Source: JANQEA01 sp964466035
Lineage (GTDB): Bacteria; Bipolaricaulota; Bipolaricaulia; UBA7950; UBA9294
Assembly: GCA_964466035.1 (NCBI GenBank)
Contig: CAYXLR010000015.1
Coordinates: forward strand, 1 to 51,274
Reading direction: 5' to 3'
DNA: 51,274 bases
Numbering within the stretch: position 1 is the stretch's first letter; each line of letters starts with the position of its first letter. Positions 8,827-17,119 of the stretch are shown piece after piece. The notes beneath the pieces were generated by a model. That model saw nothing but the letters and a program-made list of their open reading frames with translations. It was not told the DNA's origin and did not search any database. The translations under genes were made by a program, and so were the position numbers.

Positions 8827-8851
8827 GGCGCGCTGAGTATGGCGGCGCGCC
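8827..8851 (+). other. Inverted repeat before the kbl promoter
   Basis: GGCGCGC at 8827-8833 pairs with GCGCGCC at 8845-8851 across an 11-nt loop. It lies 106 nt after the NUDIX stop and 11 nt before the kbl -10 candidate. It could be a weak terminator for the rpoB-NUDIX transcript or an operator; no T-run is present. Confidence 0.3.
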
Positions 8852-8862
8852 GGGCCGTCGCC

Positions 8863-8868
8863 TAGAAT
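8863..8868 (+). promoter_or_regulatory. Candidate -10 element for kbl
   Basis: TAGAAT (5 of 6 to TATAAT) lies 38 nt before the kbl ATG in an otherwise GC-rich 185-nt gap. The region 17 nt upstream has no convincing -35, so the assignment is weak. AGGAGGGACG supplies the kbl ribosome-binding site. Confidence 0.28.
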
Positions 8869-8905
8869 CTCGACATCAGCGAACAGGAACGAGGAGGGAC
8901 GTCCG

Positions 8906-10084
8906 ATGGGGAAACAGGCGTTCATCGATCGAGCGTTGGCCGATCTGCGCGAGAAGGGGCTGTACAACACGATCCGTACGATCGAGAGCCCGTCGGAAGC
9001 GTGGGTGACGATCGACGGCCGGCGGATGCTGAACATGTGCTCCAACAACTACCTCGGCTTCGCCAACGACGAGCGGCTCCGCGAGGCGGCGAAGCGCGCG
9101 ATCGACGAGTACGGGGTCGGCCCCGGCGCGGTCCGCTCGATTGCCGGGACGATGAGCCTTCACATCGAGCTCGAGGAGCGGATCGCCCGGTTCAAGGGAA
9201 CCGAGGCGGCGCTCTCCGTCCAGTCGGGGCTGAACACGAACCTGGCGACGATCCCGCTGCTGATGGGCAAGGAAGACGTGATCTTCACCGACGAGCTGAA
9301 CCACGCGTCGATCATCGACGGGGTGCGCCTGACCAAGGCGCAGCGGGCGATCTTCTCCCATCGGAACGCCGACGCCCTGGCCGCAAAGCTGGAGGAGCAC
9401 AAGGGAATCGAGAAGAAGCTGATCGTCACCGACGGGGTCTTCTCGATGGACGGTGACCTCGCCCCGCTTCCCGCGATCGTCGAGCTCGCCGAAGCGTACG
9501 ACGCGATGGTGATGGTCGACGACGCGCACGGCGAGGGCGTCGTCGGAAGCCACGGTCGCGGGATCGTCGACCACTTCGGCCTCCACGGCCGCGTCGACAT
9601 CGAGTGCGGCACGATGTCGAAGGCGTTCGGCGTGATGGGCGGCTACATCGCCGGCAGCGAGAGGCTCGTCGAGTACCTCAGGCAGCGAGCGCGCCCGTTC
9701 CTGTTCTCTTCCGCGGCGACCCCGCCGGACGTCGCCGCGTGCATCGCGGCGATCGACATCCTCGAGAAGGACGACACGCCGGTCCGCACCCTGTGGGATA
9801 ACGCGGAGTACTTCAAGGGAGCTCTTCAGGAGCTCGGCTTCGACACGGGCGCGAGCGAGACGCCGATCACGCCGGTGATGCTCGGTGAAGCGCAGACGGC
9901 GTGGGACTTCTCAAAGCGGCTCTTCGCCGAGGACGTGTTCGGGACGGCGATCGCGTTCCCGACGGTCCCGCGGGGCAAGGCGCGGATCCGCGTCATGCTG
10001 TCCGCGGCGCACAGCCGCGAGGACCTCGACTTCGCGATCGAGAAGTTCGCGCTCGTCGGACGCGAGCTCGGGGTGATCGGGTGA
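8906..10084 (+). CDS. kbl: Glycine C-acetyltransferase (2-amino-3-ketobutyrate CoA ligase)
   Basis: PLP enzyme of the alpha-oxoamine synthase family. It cleaves 2-amino-3-ketobutyrate with CoA to glycine and acetyl-CoA in threonine degradation. At 392 residues it is the normal length. Seen: MLNMCSNNYLGFAND, the VDDAHGEGVVGSHGRG segment whose Asp and His contact PLP, and Lys239 in CGTMSKAFGVMGGYI as the Schiff-base lysine. Kbl, 8-amino-7-oxononanoate synthase (BioF) and serine palmitoyltransferase are close relatives. Kbl is preferred from the overall sequence and because no biotin genes are near. Threonine dehydrogenase is not in the window. The stop overlaps the next GTG by 4 nt. Confidence 0.85.
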   Translation: MGKQAFIDRALADLREKGLYNTIRTIESPSEAWVTIDGRRMLNMCSNNYLGFANDERLREAAKRAIDEYGVGPGAVRSIAGTMSLHIELEERIARFKGTEAALSVQSGLNTNLATIPLLMGKEDVIFTDELNHASIIDGVRLTKAQRAIFSHRNADALAAKLEEHKGIEKKLIVTDGVFSMDGDLAPLPAIVELAEAYDAMVMVDDAHGEGVVGSHGRGIVDHFGLHGRVDIECGTMSKAFGVMGGYIAGSERLVEYLRQRARPFLFSSAATPPDVAACIAAIDILEKDDTPVRTLWDNAEYFKGALQELGFDTGASETPITPVMLGEAQTAWDFSKRLFAEDVFGTAIAFPTVPRGKARIRVMLSAAHSREDLDFAIEKFALVGRELGVIG

Positions 10085-10461
10085 CGGGGAAAGAGGCGGT
10101 CCGGACCGACCGCGCCCCGGCCGCCGTCGGGCCGTACTCCCAGGGAATCCGCTCGGGGGCTCTCCTGTTCACCTCCGGGCAGCTTCCGGTGGAGGACGGG
10201 AAGCTGGTCGTCGGCGACATCGAGCGCGCCACGCGCTGCGCGCTGGCGAACGTCGAGGCGATCCTCGTCGCCGGGGGCGCGGCGCTCTCCGACGTCGTCA
10301 AGGTGACGGTCTACCTCGCCGACATGAGCGACTTCGCCGCGGTTAACGCGGTCTACGCGGAGACCTTTCGGGAACCGTTCCCGGCGCGGTCGTGCGTCGA
10401 GGTCTCCCGCCTCCCGTTGGACGCGCCGATCCTGATCGAGGCCGTGGCCGCCGTCGCATGA
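10081..10461 (+). CDS. ridA: RidA/YjgF-family 2-iminobutanoate/2-iminopropanoate deaminase
   Basis: A 126-residue protein that hydrolyses reactive enamine/imine intermediates released by PLP enzymes. Family motifs: APAAVGPYSQGI near the N-terminus, FTSGQLP, and the catalytic arginine in PARSCVEVSRLP (near residue 103). It starts at GTG 10081, overlapping the kbl stop, and its own stop overlaps the next ATG. Being coupled behind a PLP enzyme fits its clean-up role. Confidence 0.92.
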   Translation: MTGKEAVRTDRAPAAVGPYSQGIRSGALLFTSGQLPVEDGKLVVGDIERATRCALANVEAILVAGGAALSDVVKVTVYLADMSDFAAVNAVYAETFREPFPARSCVEVSRLPLDAPILIEAVAAVA

Positions 10462-11528
10462 GCGGGGACGGAACGGCGCGGCGGACGCAGAAGCCCCCCG
10501 CCTTCTTCGACGCGCACTGCGACACCGTGATGAAGGTCCTCGACGACGGCGTCGACTTCGTGCGCGGGGAGGGGGGCGCGCACGTCACGCTCCCCGCGAT
10601 GCAGGAGGCCGGGATCCGGGCCCAGATCTTCGCCTGCTTCGTCCTCAGCGAGCGGCATCCCGGGGAGGAGGCGGAGCGCGCCGAGGCGATGATCCGGACG
10701 GTCAAGTCGATGGCCGAGGGGACCGACGGCCGGATGCGCGTCGCGCGCACCCGCGAGGTGCTGGACGACGCGTTCGCCGGCGGGCCGATCGCGGCGATCC
10801 TCGGCCTCGAGGGGGCCGACCCGCTCGAAGGGAGGGCGGAGAGGCTCCGGCATTTCGCCGATCTCGGCGTTCGGGACCTGATCTTCGCGTGGAAGGACAA
10901 CCCGTTCTCCGGGACGGCGTTCGGCGAGAACACGCCGCTCAGCCGGGAGGGACAGCGGCTCCTCGGGTCGGCCGAGGAGCTGCGCGTGATGGTCGACGTC
11001 TCCCACCTCTCCGATCGGGCGTTCGACGACGTCTGTCGGATGGCGACGGTGCCGTTCATCGCCAGTCACTCCGACTGCCGTTCCCTCTGTCCGAGCCTCC
11101 GCAATCTGACCGATCCGATGATCCGGAGACTGGCCGACCGCGGGGGGGTGATGGGGATCAACCTCGCGCCCGGCTTCCTCGATCCGGAGGTCCACCGGCG
11201 GCAGGCGCCGCTGTTCGAGGCGGCCCAGAAGCCGAGCGTGTCGGAGGAGGAGCGGAAGCGCCTTCGAGAGCGGGCGATGTCGATCCCGCGGCCTCCGCTC
11301 GACTGGGTGGCGCGGCACGTCCTGCACGCGATCGACATCGGCGGCGAGGACTGCGTCGGCCTCGGCGGGGATCTCGACGGGATCGCGCAGACGCCGGAGG
11401 GGATCGAAAGCGTGGCCGACTATCGCGCGTTGGCGCCGCTGCTTCGCGAGGCGGGGCTGAACGATCGGCAGATCGACAAGGTCTGCTACCGGAACTTCGT
11501 TCGCGTCTTCGACGACGTGCTTCCCTAG
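10458..11528 (+). CDS. Membrane-dipeptidase family (peptidase M19) dipeptidase
   Basis: A 356-residue zinc metallodipeptidase of the renal dipeptidase family that splits L-L or L-D dipeptides. Metal ligands are visible: FDAHCDT (His20, Asp22), the GLEGADPLEG glutamate, VSHLSDRAF and IASHSD histidines, and the C-terminal LGGDLDG motif. There is no signal peptide, so it is likely cytoplasmic. ATG at 10458 overlaps the ridA stop by 4 nt, giving a three-gene unit kbl-ridA-dipeptidase that fits peptide and amino-acid catabolism. Its stop overlaps the end of the opposite-strand gene by 4 nt. Confidence 0.9.
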   Translation: MSGDGTARRTQKPPAFFDAHCDTVMKVLDDGVDFVRGEGGAHVTLPAMQEAGIRAQIFACFVLSERHPGEEAERAEAMIRTVKSMAEGTDGRMRVARTREVLDDAFAGGPIAAILGLEGADPLEGRAERLRHFADLGVRDLIFAWKDNPFSGTAFGENTPLSREGQRLLGSAEELRVMVDVSHLSDRAFDDVCRMATVPFIASHSDCRSLCPSLRNLTDPMIRRLADRGGVMGINLAPGFLDPEVHRRQAPLFEAAQKPSVSEEERKRLRERAMSIPRPPLDWVARHVLHAIDIGGEDCVGLGGDLDGIAQTPEGIESVADYRALAPLLREAGLNDRQIDKVCYRNFVRVFDDVLP

Positions 11529-12832
11529 GGGCGCGCGCCGCGCCAAGCATCGTAGAGTGGGCGGAGCGCGTCGGCGTACCGGCCGCTCAATACGTCGGGA
11601 TCGGTCGATTCCGGCTCGTTGTGCATCGTGGCGTACGGGACGCGGATCCTCCGGATCTCGACCGTCCCGCGCGGCGCGCCGGCGATGACGTCCCAATCGT
11701 CGGTCCCGTAGGTCCGCTCCATCTCCTCGCGAGGCACCGAATGGGTGAGGATCCCGCTCCGACGCTTCTCGTCGTAGCGGGCGACGTTTCGCCGCCACGA
11801 TTCCTCGAACGAGACGGAGACGTACAGGATCGCCGCGCGCTCGAGGACCGCCGGCGAGAGCCGCTCCAGCGCGTCGGCGTAGCCGGTCGGACCGCCGCGC
11901 GAGAACTCGACGATCACGGTCCGGTGGTCGAGGCGTCCCGGCTCGGCAAGGACGGGCTCGACGCGCCGGTTGATCTTCTCGATCAGGAACGGCCACAGGT
12001 CGTCGTCGGTGACGGCGTAGTTGCCGTCGCACCGCCTCGAATGGAGCCGCGGCCGGCCGAGCCGCTCCCAGATGTCGTCCTCCTCGAACCGCTCCCACAG
12101 GATCGGGAAGTCGTCGACGACGCGAAACGGCGCGATCCGGAAGCTCTCGGCGCGCTCCGCGACCGGCAGTCCCTCCATGAAGTCGATGAACTCGCTCTTC
12201 CCGCTCGCCGGGCGACCGAGGAGAAGCAGGACGTCGAACGTACCTCGGAGCGATTCGCGCGGCGCGCCGTAGGAGAGGCCGAGCGTCTCGGCGAGGTCCG
12301 ATACCATCTTGTGGGCCGGGCGGTCGGCGTCGATCCGGATCGTGCGGGTCGCCCGGGCCTCGTGCCAGCGGTCGAGCTCGGAGAGCATCCGATCGAGGAC
12401 CGACGCCTCGACCTCGTACCCGGCCGTGCCGCGAGCCCGCTGTCGCTGCAATGATGTCGGCACGGGGATCTCCAGCCGGACGAAGGCGTCCGGAGGCGGG
12501 AGCGCGTCGCGGAGCCGCTCGTACGCCTCGACGAAGGCCGTGTCCCCGAGCGCGAGCGAGTACGCGCGGTGGACGCCGAGATGGGACTCCTCGAGGCAGA
12601 GGAAGCCGCGGTCGAGGATCTCGCGGATCCGCGCTCTCCGGCCGGGCAGCGCCTCGACGATCGCGGACGCGAGGGCCTCGCGATCGCGGAACAGGTCGAG
12701 CCCGTCGCGTTCGACGATCTCCTTGACGAGCTCCGGAAGGGCACGGACGGACTCGGGATGGAAGCGTTCCAGGAGCGCGACCACTTCGCTCTTCCCGACC
12801 GCGGGAAGGCCCTCGACGACGACGTACTCCAT
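11525..12832 (-). CDS. Two-P-loop kinase-like protein of unknown function
   Basis: A 435-residue cytoplasmic protein with two nucleotide-binding P-loops in one chain. The first is GLPAVGKS (residues 8-15), heading a thymidylate/deoxynucleoside-kinase-like half with a later ARGTAGYEVEASVLDRML segment. The second is GRPASGKS (206-213), heading a separate half with a VVDDFPILWERFEEDD stretch. Tandem P-loop kinase halves may have arisen by fusion of two adenylate-kinase or dNK-like domains. I do not recognise a named family. It lies alone between convergent genes, and topA is divergent. ATG 12832 puts the P-loop at the very N-terminus, as in such kinases. Confidence 0.7.
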   Translation of the reverse strand: MEYVVVEGLPAVGKSEVVALLERFHPESVRALPELVKEIVERDGLDLFRDREALASAIVEALPGRRARIREILDRGFLCLEESHLGVHRAYSLALGDTAFVEAYERLRDALPPPDAFVRLEIPVPTSLQRQRARGTAGYEVEASVLDRMLSELDRWHEARATRTIRIDADRPAHKMVSDLAETLGLSYGAPRESLRGTFDVLLLLGRPASGKSEFIDFMEGLPVAERAESFRIAPFRVVDDFPILWERFEEDDIWERLGRPRLHSRRCDGNYAVTDDDLWPFLIEKINRRVEPVLAEPGRLDHRTVIVEFSRGGPTGYADALERLSPAVLERAAILYVSVSFEESWRRNVARYDEKRRSGILTHSVPREEMERTYGTDDWDVIAGAPRGTVEIRRIRVPYATMHNEPESTDPDVLSGRYADALRPLYDAWRGARP

Positions 12833-12913
12833 GATGCACCTCTTTCGGGGCGATTGTACGTGGGGCGAGGAGGCGGTGCCCAGCGAAGGTCGGGACGGCG
12901 GACCGCGGCGACC

Positions 12914-12941
12914 TCGACTTCATCGGGGGCCTCAGTATAAT
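12914..12941 (+). promoter_or_regulatory. Sigma-70-type promoter for topA
   Basis: TCGACT (12914-12919, 4 of 6 to TTGACA), a 16-nt spacer and a perfect TATAAT (12936-12941). It is placed 27 nt before the topA start in the divergent gap with the two-P-loop gene. Confidence 0.5.
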
Positions 12942-12968
12942 GGGCCATTTCGAAAGGAGCCTGTGGGA

Positions 12969-15260
12969 TTGAAAAAGCTGATCATCGTCGAATCGCCGAC
13001 CAAGGCCCGCACGATCGGCCAGTACCTCGGGAAGGAGTACGAAGTCCTCTCGTCGCAGGGGCACGTCCGGGATCTGCCGAAGAACGACCTCGGCGTGGAC
13101 GTCGACAAGGAGTTCGCCCCGAAATTCGAGACGAAGCGGAGCAGGCTCGTCACCCAGCTGCGCAACGCGGCCAGGGACGCCGAGCGCGTCTTCCTCGCGA
13201 CCGACCACGACCGGGAGGGCGAGGCGATCGCCTACGATCTGTTCACGATCCTGAACCGCGTGGTGAAGGACGAGAAGGCGTTCGCCCGGCCGGTGTTCAA
13301 CGAGATCACGAAGCCGGTGATCCTCGATGCGTTGAAGTCGCCGGGATCGATCGACCTGAAGAAGGTCGAGGCGCAGCGGACGCGGCGGATCCTCGATCGA
13401 TTGGTGGGGTACCTCGTTAGCCCCCTGCTGTCGCGGACGATCGCGGGCAACCGGTTTGCCGGCCTCTCCGCCGGCCGGGTCCAGTCGGTCGCGCTCCGGT
13501 TCCTCTGCGACCGGGAGGCCGAGATCACGGCGTTCGTGCCGGAGGAGTACTGGGAGATCGACGCGCGGCTCACGGACGGCGAGCCGTTCGTCGCCTCGGT
13601 GACGAAGCGGGACGGCGAGAAGCTCTCGATCCGGAACGAAGCGGAGGCCGAGACCGTGGCCGCCGAGGTCCGAGCGGCCTCCGAGATCCGGGTGACGCAG
13701 GTGGAGGAGAAGGAGCGGAAGCGGAACCCTTCGGCGCCGTTCATCACGAGCACGCTGCAGCAGGCGGCCTCGTCGCGGCTCGGCTTCGGGCCGAAGCGAA
13801 CGATGCGGATCGCCCAGGAGCTGTACGAGGGGATCGCACTGCCCGGGGGGACGGAGGGGCTGATCACCTATATGCGGACCGATTCGGTCCGCGTGTCCGA
13901 GGCGGCGGTCGCCCAGGCGCGCGACGTGATCGCGTCGACGTACGGCGCGGAGTACCTCTCCACCAAGCCGCGGGCGTTCAAGAACAAGCGGCGGTCGCAG
14001 GACGCGCACGAGGCGATCCGGCCGACCGACGAGAGCCGGACGCCCGAATCGATCGCGGCGCACCTCTCGGCGGACCAGCGAAAGCTGTACGCGCTGATCC
14101 ACGGCCGATTCCTCGCCACGCAGATGGCGCCAGCGGTCTACCGGCAGAGGAAGATCGTCCTGTCGGCCGGCCCGTACACGCTGGAGGCCTCCGGGAGCGT
14201 GCTCGAGTTCGACGGGTTCCTCCGCGCGCTGCCCGGCGCGCGGACGAAGGAAAGCCCGATTCCGGCGGACGTCCGCGAGGGGGACCGGGTCGCGCTCGAA
14301 GGCCTCGAGACAAGGCAGAAGTTCACCGAACCGCCGCGCCGGTACAGCGAGGCCGGCCTGATTAACCTGCTGGAGCGGGAGGGGATCGGCCGTCCGAGCA
14401 CCTACGCCTCGATCCTCTCGGTGATCCAGGATCGCGGCTACGCGGTCAAGGACGGCGGGAGCCTCCGGCCGACCCTGCTCGGCCAGATGGTCGTCGACTT
14501 CTTGCGTCGTCACTTCGCCGAGACGGTCAACCCGCGGTTCACGGCCCACCTCGAGGAGGACCTCGACGAGATCGAGGAGGGGGACATGTCGCGCTTGGAG
14601 GCGCTCAACGAATTCTACGGGCCGTTCTCCGAGCGCCTCGCCGCCCTGGAGGACTCGATCGACGGAGATGGGAGTCGCGTCTTCCAGGTTCCGTCCGACG
14701 TCACGTGCGACGTCTGCGGCTCCCCGATGGAGCTTCGGTACTGGAAGGGGTCCTTCTTCCTCGGCTGTACCGACTACCCGACCTGTCGGAACACGGTCGA
14801 CCTGCCGCCCGATCTACGGGTCCAGTACGGAGCCGAGGGCGTGAAGGTGAAGGAGGCGCTCGCCGCGGCGGCCGCCGAGCACAGTCAGACGATTCCGTGC
14901 CCCGCGTGCGGCGGCGAGATGGAGATGAAGACGGGCCGGTTCGGGCGCTACTACAAGTGCACCGACCCCGAGTGCGGCGAGACGGCGTCCGTCTCGACCG
15001 GCGTGACCTGTCCGAGCTGCGGCGAAGGGGAGCTGGTCGAGAAGTACTCGGCGAAGCGCCGGCGGACCTTCTACAGCTGCAGTCGATACCCGGACTGCCG
15101 GTACGCGGTCAGCGAGCGCCCGGTCAGGCCGTGCCCGGCGTGCGGCGCCGGCGTCCTGGTGGAGAAGAAGGACGGGGAGTTGCGCTGCACGAACAAGGAG
15201 TGCGGTTACCGGGAGCCGTTGCCGTCGTCGGACGCTACGCCGCCTCGGACAGAAGCTTGA
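12969..15260 (+). CDS. topA: DNA topoisomerase I (type IA)
   Basis: Relaxes negative supercoils by single-strand passage. The 763 residues open with the TOPRIM domain (KKLIIVESPTKARTIGQYLG; acidic DHDREGEAIAYD). The active-site tyrosine is Tyr301 in LITYMRTDS. Four C-terminal zinc ribbons follow: CDVC..., CPACGGEMEMK..., CPSCGEGELVEK... and CPACGAGVLVEK..., each with a second Cys pair. I prefer TTG 12969 (9 nt after AGGAG at 12955-12959, giving the usual MKKLIIVESPTKA N-terminus) over GTG 12963, which is only 3 nt from the Shine-Dalgarno. The last 26 nt overlap the end of the opposite-strand sigma gene. Confidence 0.95.
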   Translation: MKKLIIVESPTKARTIGQYLGKEYEVLSSQGHVRDLPKNDLGVDVDKEFAPKFETKRSRLVTQLRNAARDAERVFLATDHDREGEAIAYDLFTILNRVVKDEKAFARPVFNEITKPVILDALKSPGSIDLKKVEAQRTRRILDRLVGYLVSPLLSRTIAGNRFAGLSAGRVQSVALRFLCDREAEITAFVPEEYWEIDARLTDGEPFVASVTKRDGEKLSIRNEAEAETVAAEVRAASEIRVTQVEEKERKRNPSAPFITSTLQQAASSRLGFGPKRTMRIAQELYEGIALPGGTEGLITYMRTDSVRVSEAAVAQARDVIASTYGAEYLSTKPRAFKNKRRSQDAHEAIRPTDESRTPESIAAHLSADQRKLYALIHGRFLATQMAPAVYRQRKIVLSAGPYTLEASGSVLEFDGFLRALPGARTKESPIPADVREGDRVALEGLETRQKFTEPPRRYSEAGLINLLEREGIGRPSTYASILSVIQDRGYAVKDGGSLRPTLLGQMVVDFLRRHFAETVNPRFTAHLEEDLDEIEEGDMSRLEALNEFYGPFSERLAALEDSIDGDGSRVFQVPSDVTCDVCGSPMELRYWKGSFFLGCTDYPTCRNTVDLPPDLRVQYGAEGVKVKEALAAAAAEHSQTIPCPACGGEMEMKTGRFGRYYKCTDPECGETASVSTGVTCPSCGEGELVEKYSAKRRRTFYSCSRYPDCRYAVSERPVRPCPACGAGVLVEKKDGELRCTNKECGYREPLPSSDATPPRTEA

Positions 15261-16170
15261 ACCACTCGAGCCGCCGCTTGAGGGAGGAATCCTGCAGCTT
15301 GGCGAGCGCCTCCTTCTGAATCTGACGGACGCGCTCGCGGCTGATGCCGAATTCGATCCCCACCTCGTCGAGCGTCTTCGGCTGGTAGTCGTTCAGCCCG
15401 TAGCGGAGCTCGACGATCCGTCGCTCTCGATCGGTCAGCCGCTCGTCGAGCGCCCGCTCCAGCTCCTGCACCAGGAGATGCTCGAACGTCTCGCGCTCCG
15501 GCGATTCGACCGAGGCGTCCTCGATGAAGTCCCCGAGGACCGAGCCGTCGTCGTCGTGTCCGATCGGCATGTCGAGCGACGTCATGCTCTGGGCGGTCTT
15601 CTTCGCCTTGATGATGTTCTCGACCGACGTCTCCAGCTCGGCGGCGAGGTTCTCGGGCGTCGGGAGCTCGCCGGTCTCCTTCAGGTAGTTCCGCTCGACC
15701 TGGTAGATCTTCCGGATCAGCTCGTTGATGTGGGTCGGCACGCGGATCGTCCGCGAGCGGTTGGTGATCGCCCGGAGGATCGCCTGCCGGATCCACCACG
15801 TGGCGTACGTCGAGAACTTGTACCCTTTGGTGTAGTCGAACTTCTCGATCGCCTTCATCAGGCCGAGGTTTCCCTCCTGGATCAGATCGAGGAACGGCAG
15901 CCCGCAGCCGCGATACTTCTTCGCGATCGAGACGACGAGCCGGAGGTTCGCCTCCGCCAGCTCCTCCTTCGCCTGCGTGTCTCCGCTCTCGATCCGCTTC
16001 GACAGGCGGACCTCGTCTTCTCGGGTGAGGAGCGGCACGCGGCTGATCTCGCCGAAGTAGGTCCGGATCGGGTTGTCCGATCTCGACGAGCGCACGGCGG
16101 TCTTGCGATCCTCCTCCGGCTTCGCGCTCAAGTTCCGGCTCAGGTTGATCGTTGCCTTCGACTCTTTCAT
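15235..16170 (-). CDS. rpoD: RNA polymerase sigma factor, RpoD/RpoS family (primary type)
   Basis: A 311-residue sigma-70 protein. Region 1.2 is NPIRTYFGEISRVPLLTRED. Region 2 contains DLIQEGNLGLMKAIEKFDY and the promoter-melting/-10 segment YKFSTYATWWIRQAILRAI. Region 3 follows (IRVPTHINELIRKI). Region 4.2 has the helix-turn-helix TLDEVGIEFGISRERVRQI. Region 1.1 and the non-conserved region are absent, so it is short, as in group 2 sigmas and in some lineages' primary sigma. No other sigma is in the window, so primary versus group 2 cannot be decided. The symbol is therefore provisional. ATG 16170 follows GGGAG. Confidence 0.88.
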   Translation of the reverse strand: MKESKATINLSRNLSAKPEEDRKTAVRSSRSDNPIRTYFGEISRVPLLTREDEVRLSKRIESGDTQAKEELAEANLRLVVSIAKKYRGCGLPFLDLIQEGNLGLMKAIEKFDYTKGYKFSTYATWWIRQAILRAITNRSRTIRVPTHINELIRKIYQVERNYLKETGELPTPENLAAELETSVENIIKAKKTAQSMTSLDMPIGHDDDGSVLGDFIEDASVESPERETFEHLLVQELERALDERLTDRERRIVELRYGLNDYQPKTLDEVGIEFGISRERVRQIQKEALAKLQDSSLKRRLEWFKLLSEAA

Positions 16171-16301
16171 CGATTCTCCCGAGGCACAAGCGCCTCCGAC
16201 AATCAGACAGAATCGGACGCCCCACGGGCCTCCGATCCCGTTTCGGTCTCGTGTAGTCCCCTTCTGTTCGCGCTTCTACCTACGCGCATCCACGCGAGGA
16301 C

Positions 16302-16330
16302 AGTATAGCACAACTCCGGAGAGAAATGAA
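16302..16330 (-). promoter_or_regulatory. Extended -10 promoter for the sigma gene
   Basis: On the minus strand TGC-TATACT (hexamer 16307-16302, 5 of 6, with the TGn extension) has TTCATT 17 nt upstream (16330-16325) as a poor -35. The site is about 130 nt before the sigma ATG. The extended -10 may compensate for the weak -35. Confidence 0.42.
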
Positions 16331-16365
16331 GAGGCGGTCGCGGGCGAAACCTCGGGCCGAGCGGG

Positions 16366-16950
16366 CTAGATCCGAGGGAGGAAGGCGATCATTGCCGCGA
16401 CGCCGAGTCCGACGAGGATCCAGAGCGTCGGCCCGTCGGCGTAGAGGGTCTCGGGCCGTGCCCTGCCGAGGGCGACGGTCACCCCGAGGGAGAGCTCCGG
16501 GGTGAACGTCCAGTTGATCGGCAACGGCTCGATCGACCGCGCTTGGAGGACGAGGGCGAGGGAATCGAGGAACCAGGCCTGGAACCCGGCCTTCAGGTTC
16601 AGATGGGAGACGCCGATCCACGTGGAGCCGACGTCGTGCCACCGGACGGTGAGGCCGCCGCCTCCGAAGAAGCACGCCGCACCGAGCCACCCCTTGACCA
16701 ACAGCGACAGGCTCCCCTCGAACAGCTCGGGGAAGGAGGCCGGGTAGGTCCCGACGTCGAGCGCGACGGTCAGGTTGCGCGAGAGGAACGCCTCTCCGGT
16801 GAGGACCGAGAAGGAACCGGCCCAGTCGACCGGGAGCCCGTAAGGCACCCCGACGGCGAAGCCGACCCCGAACGGCGCCTGGCCGAGCTCGGCCGCGCAA
16901 GGCGCGGCGATCCCGACGATGGCCACGAGCAGCAAGACGTGAGTCCTCAT
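16366..16950 (-). CDS. Exported hypothetical protein with a C-terminal hydrophobic segment
   Basis: A 194-residue protein with a clear signal peptide (MRTHVLLLVAIVGIAAPCAAE, cleavage near residue 20). The body alternates short hydrophobic and glycine/aromatic stretches (FGVGFAVGVPYGLPVDWAGS, later INWTFTPELSLGVTVALG) that look like beta-hairpins of a small barrel or a surface beta-sheet protein. The last 20 residues form a probable transmembrane helix (LWILVGLGVAAMIAFLPRI). I recognise no family. The start was set at 16950 because the signal peptide begins there; the frame remains open upstream. Confidence 0.65.
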   Translation of the reverse strand: MRTHVLLLVAIVGIAAPCAAELGQAPFGVGFAVGVPYGLPVDWAGSFSVLTGEAFLSRNLTVALDVGTYPASFPELFEGSLSLLVKGWLGAACFFGGGGLTVRWHDVGSTWIGVSHLNLKAGFQAWFLDSLALVLQARSIEPLPINWTFTPELSLGVTVALGRARPETLYADGPTLWILVGLGVAAMIAFLPRI

Positions 16951-17119
16951 ACCATGTCCCCGCCTTTTCCGCGTTCGAATCCTACGCCCCGCCTCCCCGC
17001 CGGTGGGAGGCCGCCCGACCCCTGTGCAGGGGAGGCATGTCCCTCGCCCGCTCGGCCGTCTTGCGGACGGCGACCGTTCGGATACCCTGTTCTTGTCTGC
17101 GAGAGGAGGGTGCGCCGAC

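Noticed and set aside
8704..8862. Short GTG-started frame of about 52 codons between the NUDIX gene and kbl
   Set aside because: It starts inside the NUDIX end, has an Arg/Pro-rich composition typical of GC-rich noise, and runs through the inverted repeat and the kbl -10 candidate.
10353..14549. Very long minus-strand frame of about 1400 codons across the dipeptidase, kinase-like and topA genes
   Set aside because: It crosses genes on both strands that have strong family matches, and its own product is Arg-rich noise. Such frames are expected at this GC content.
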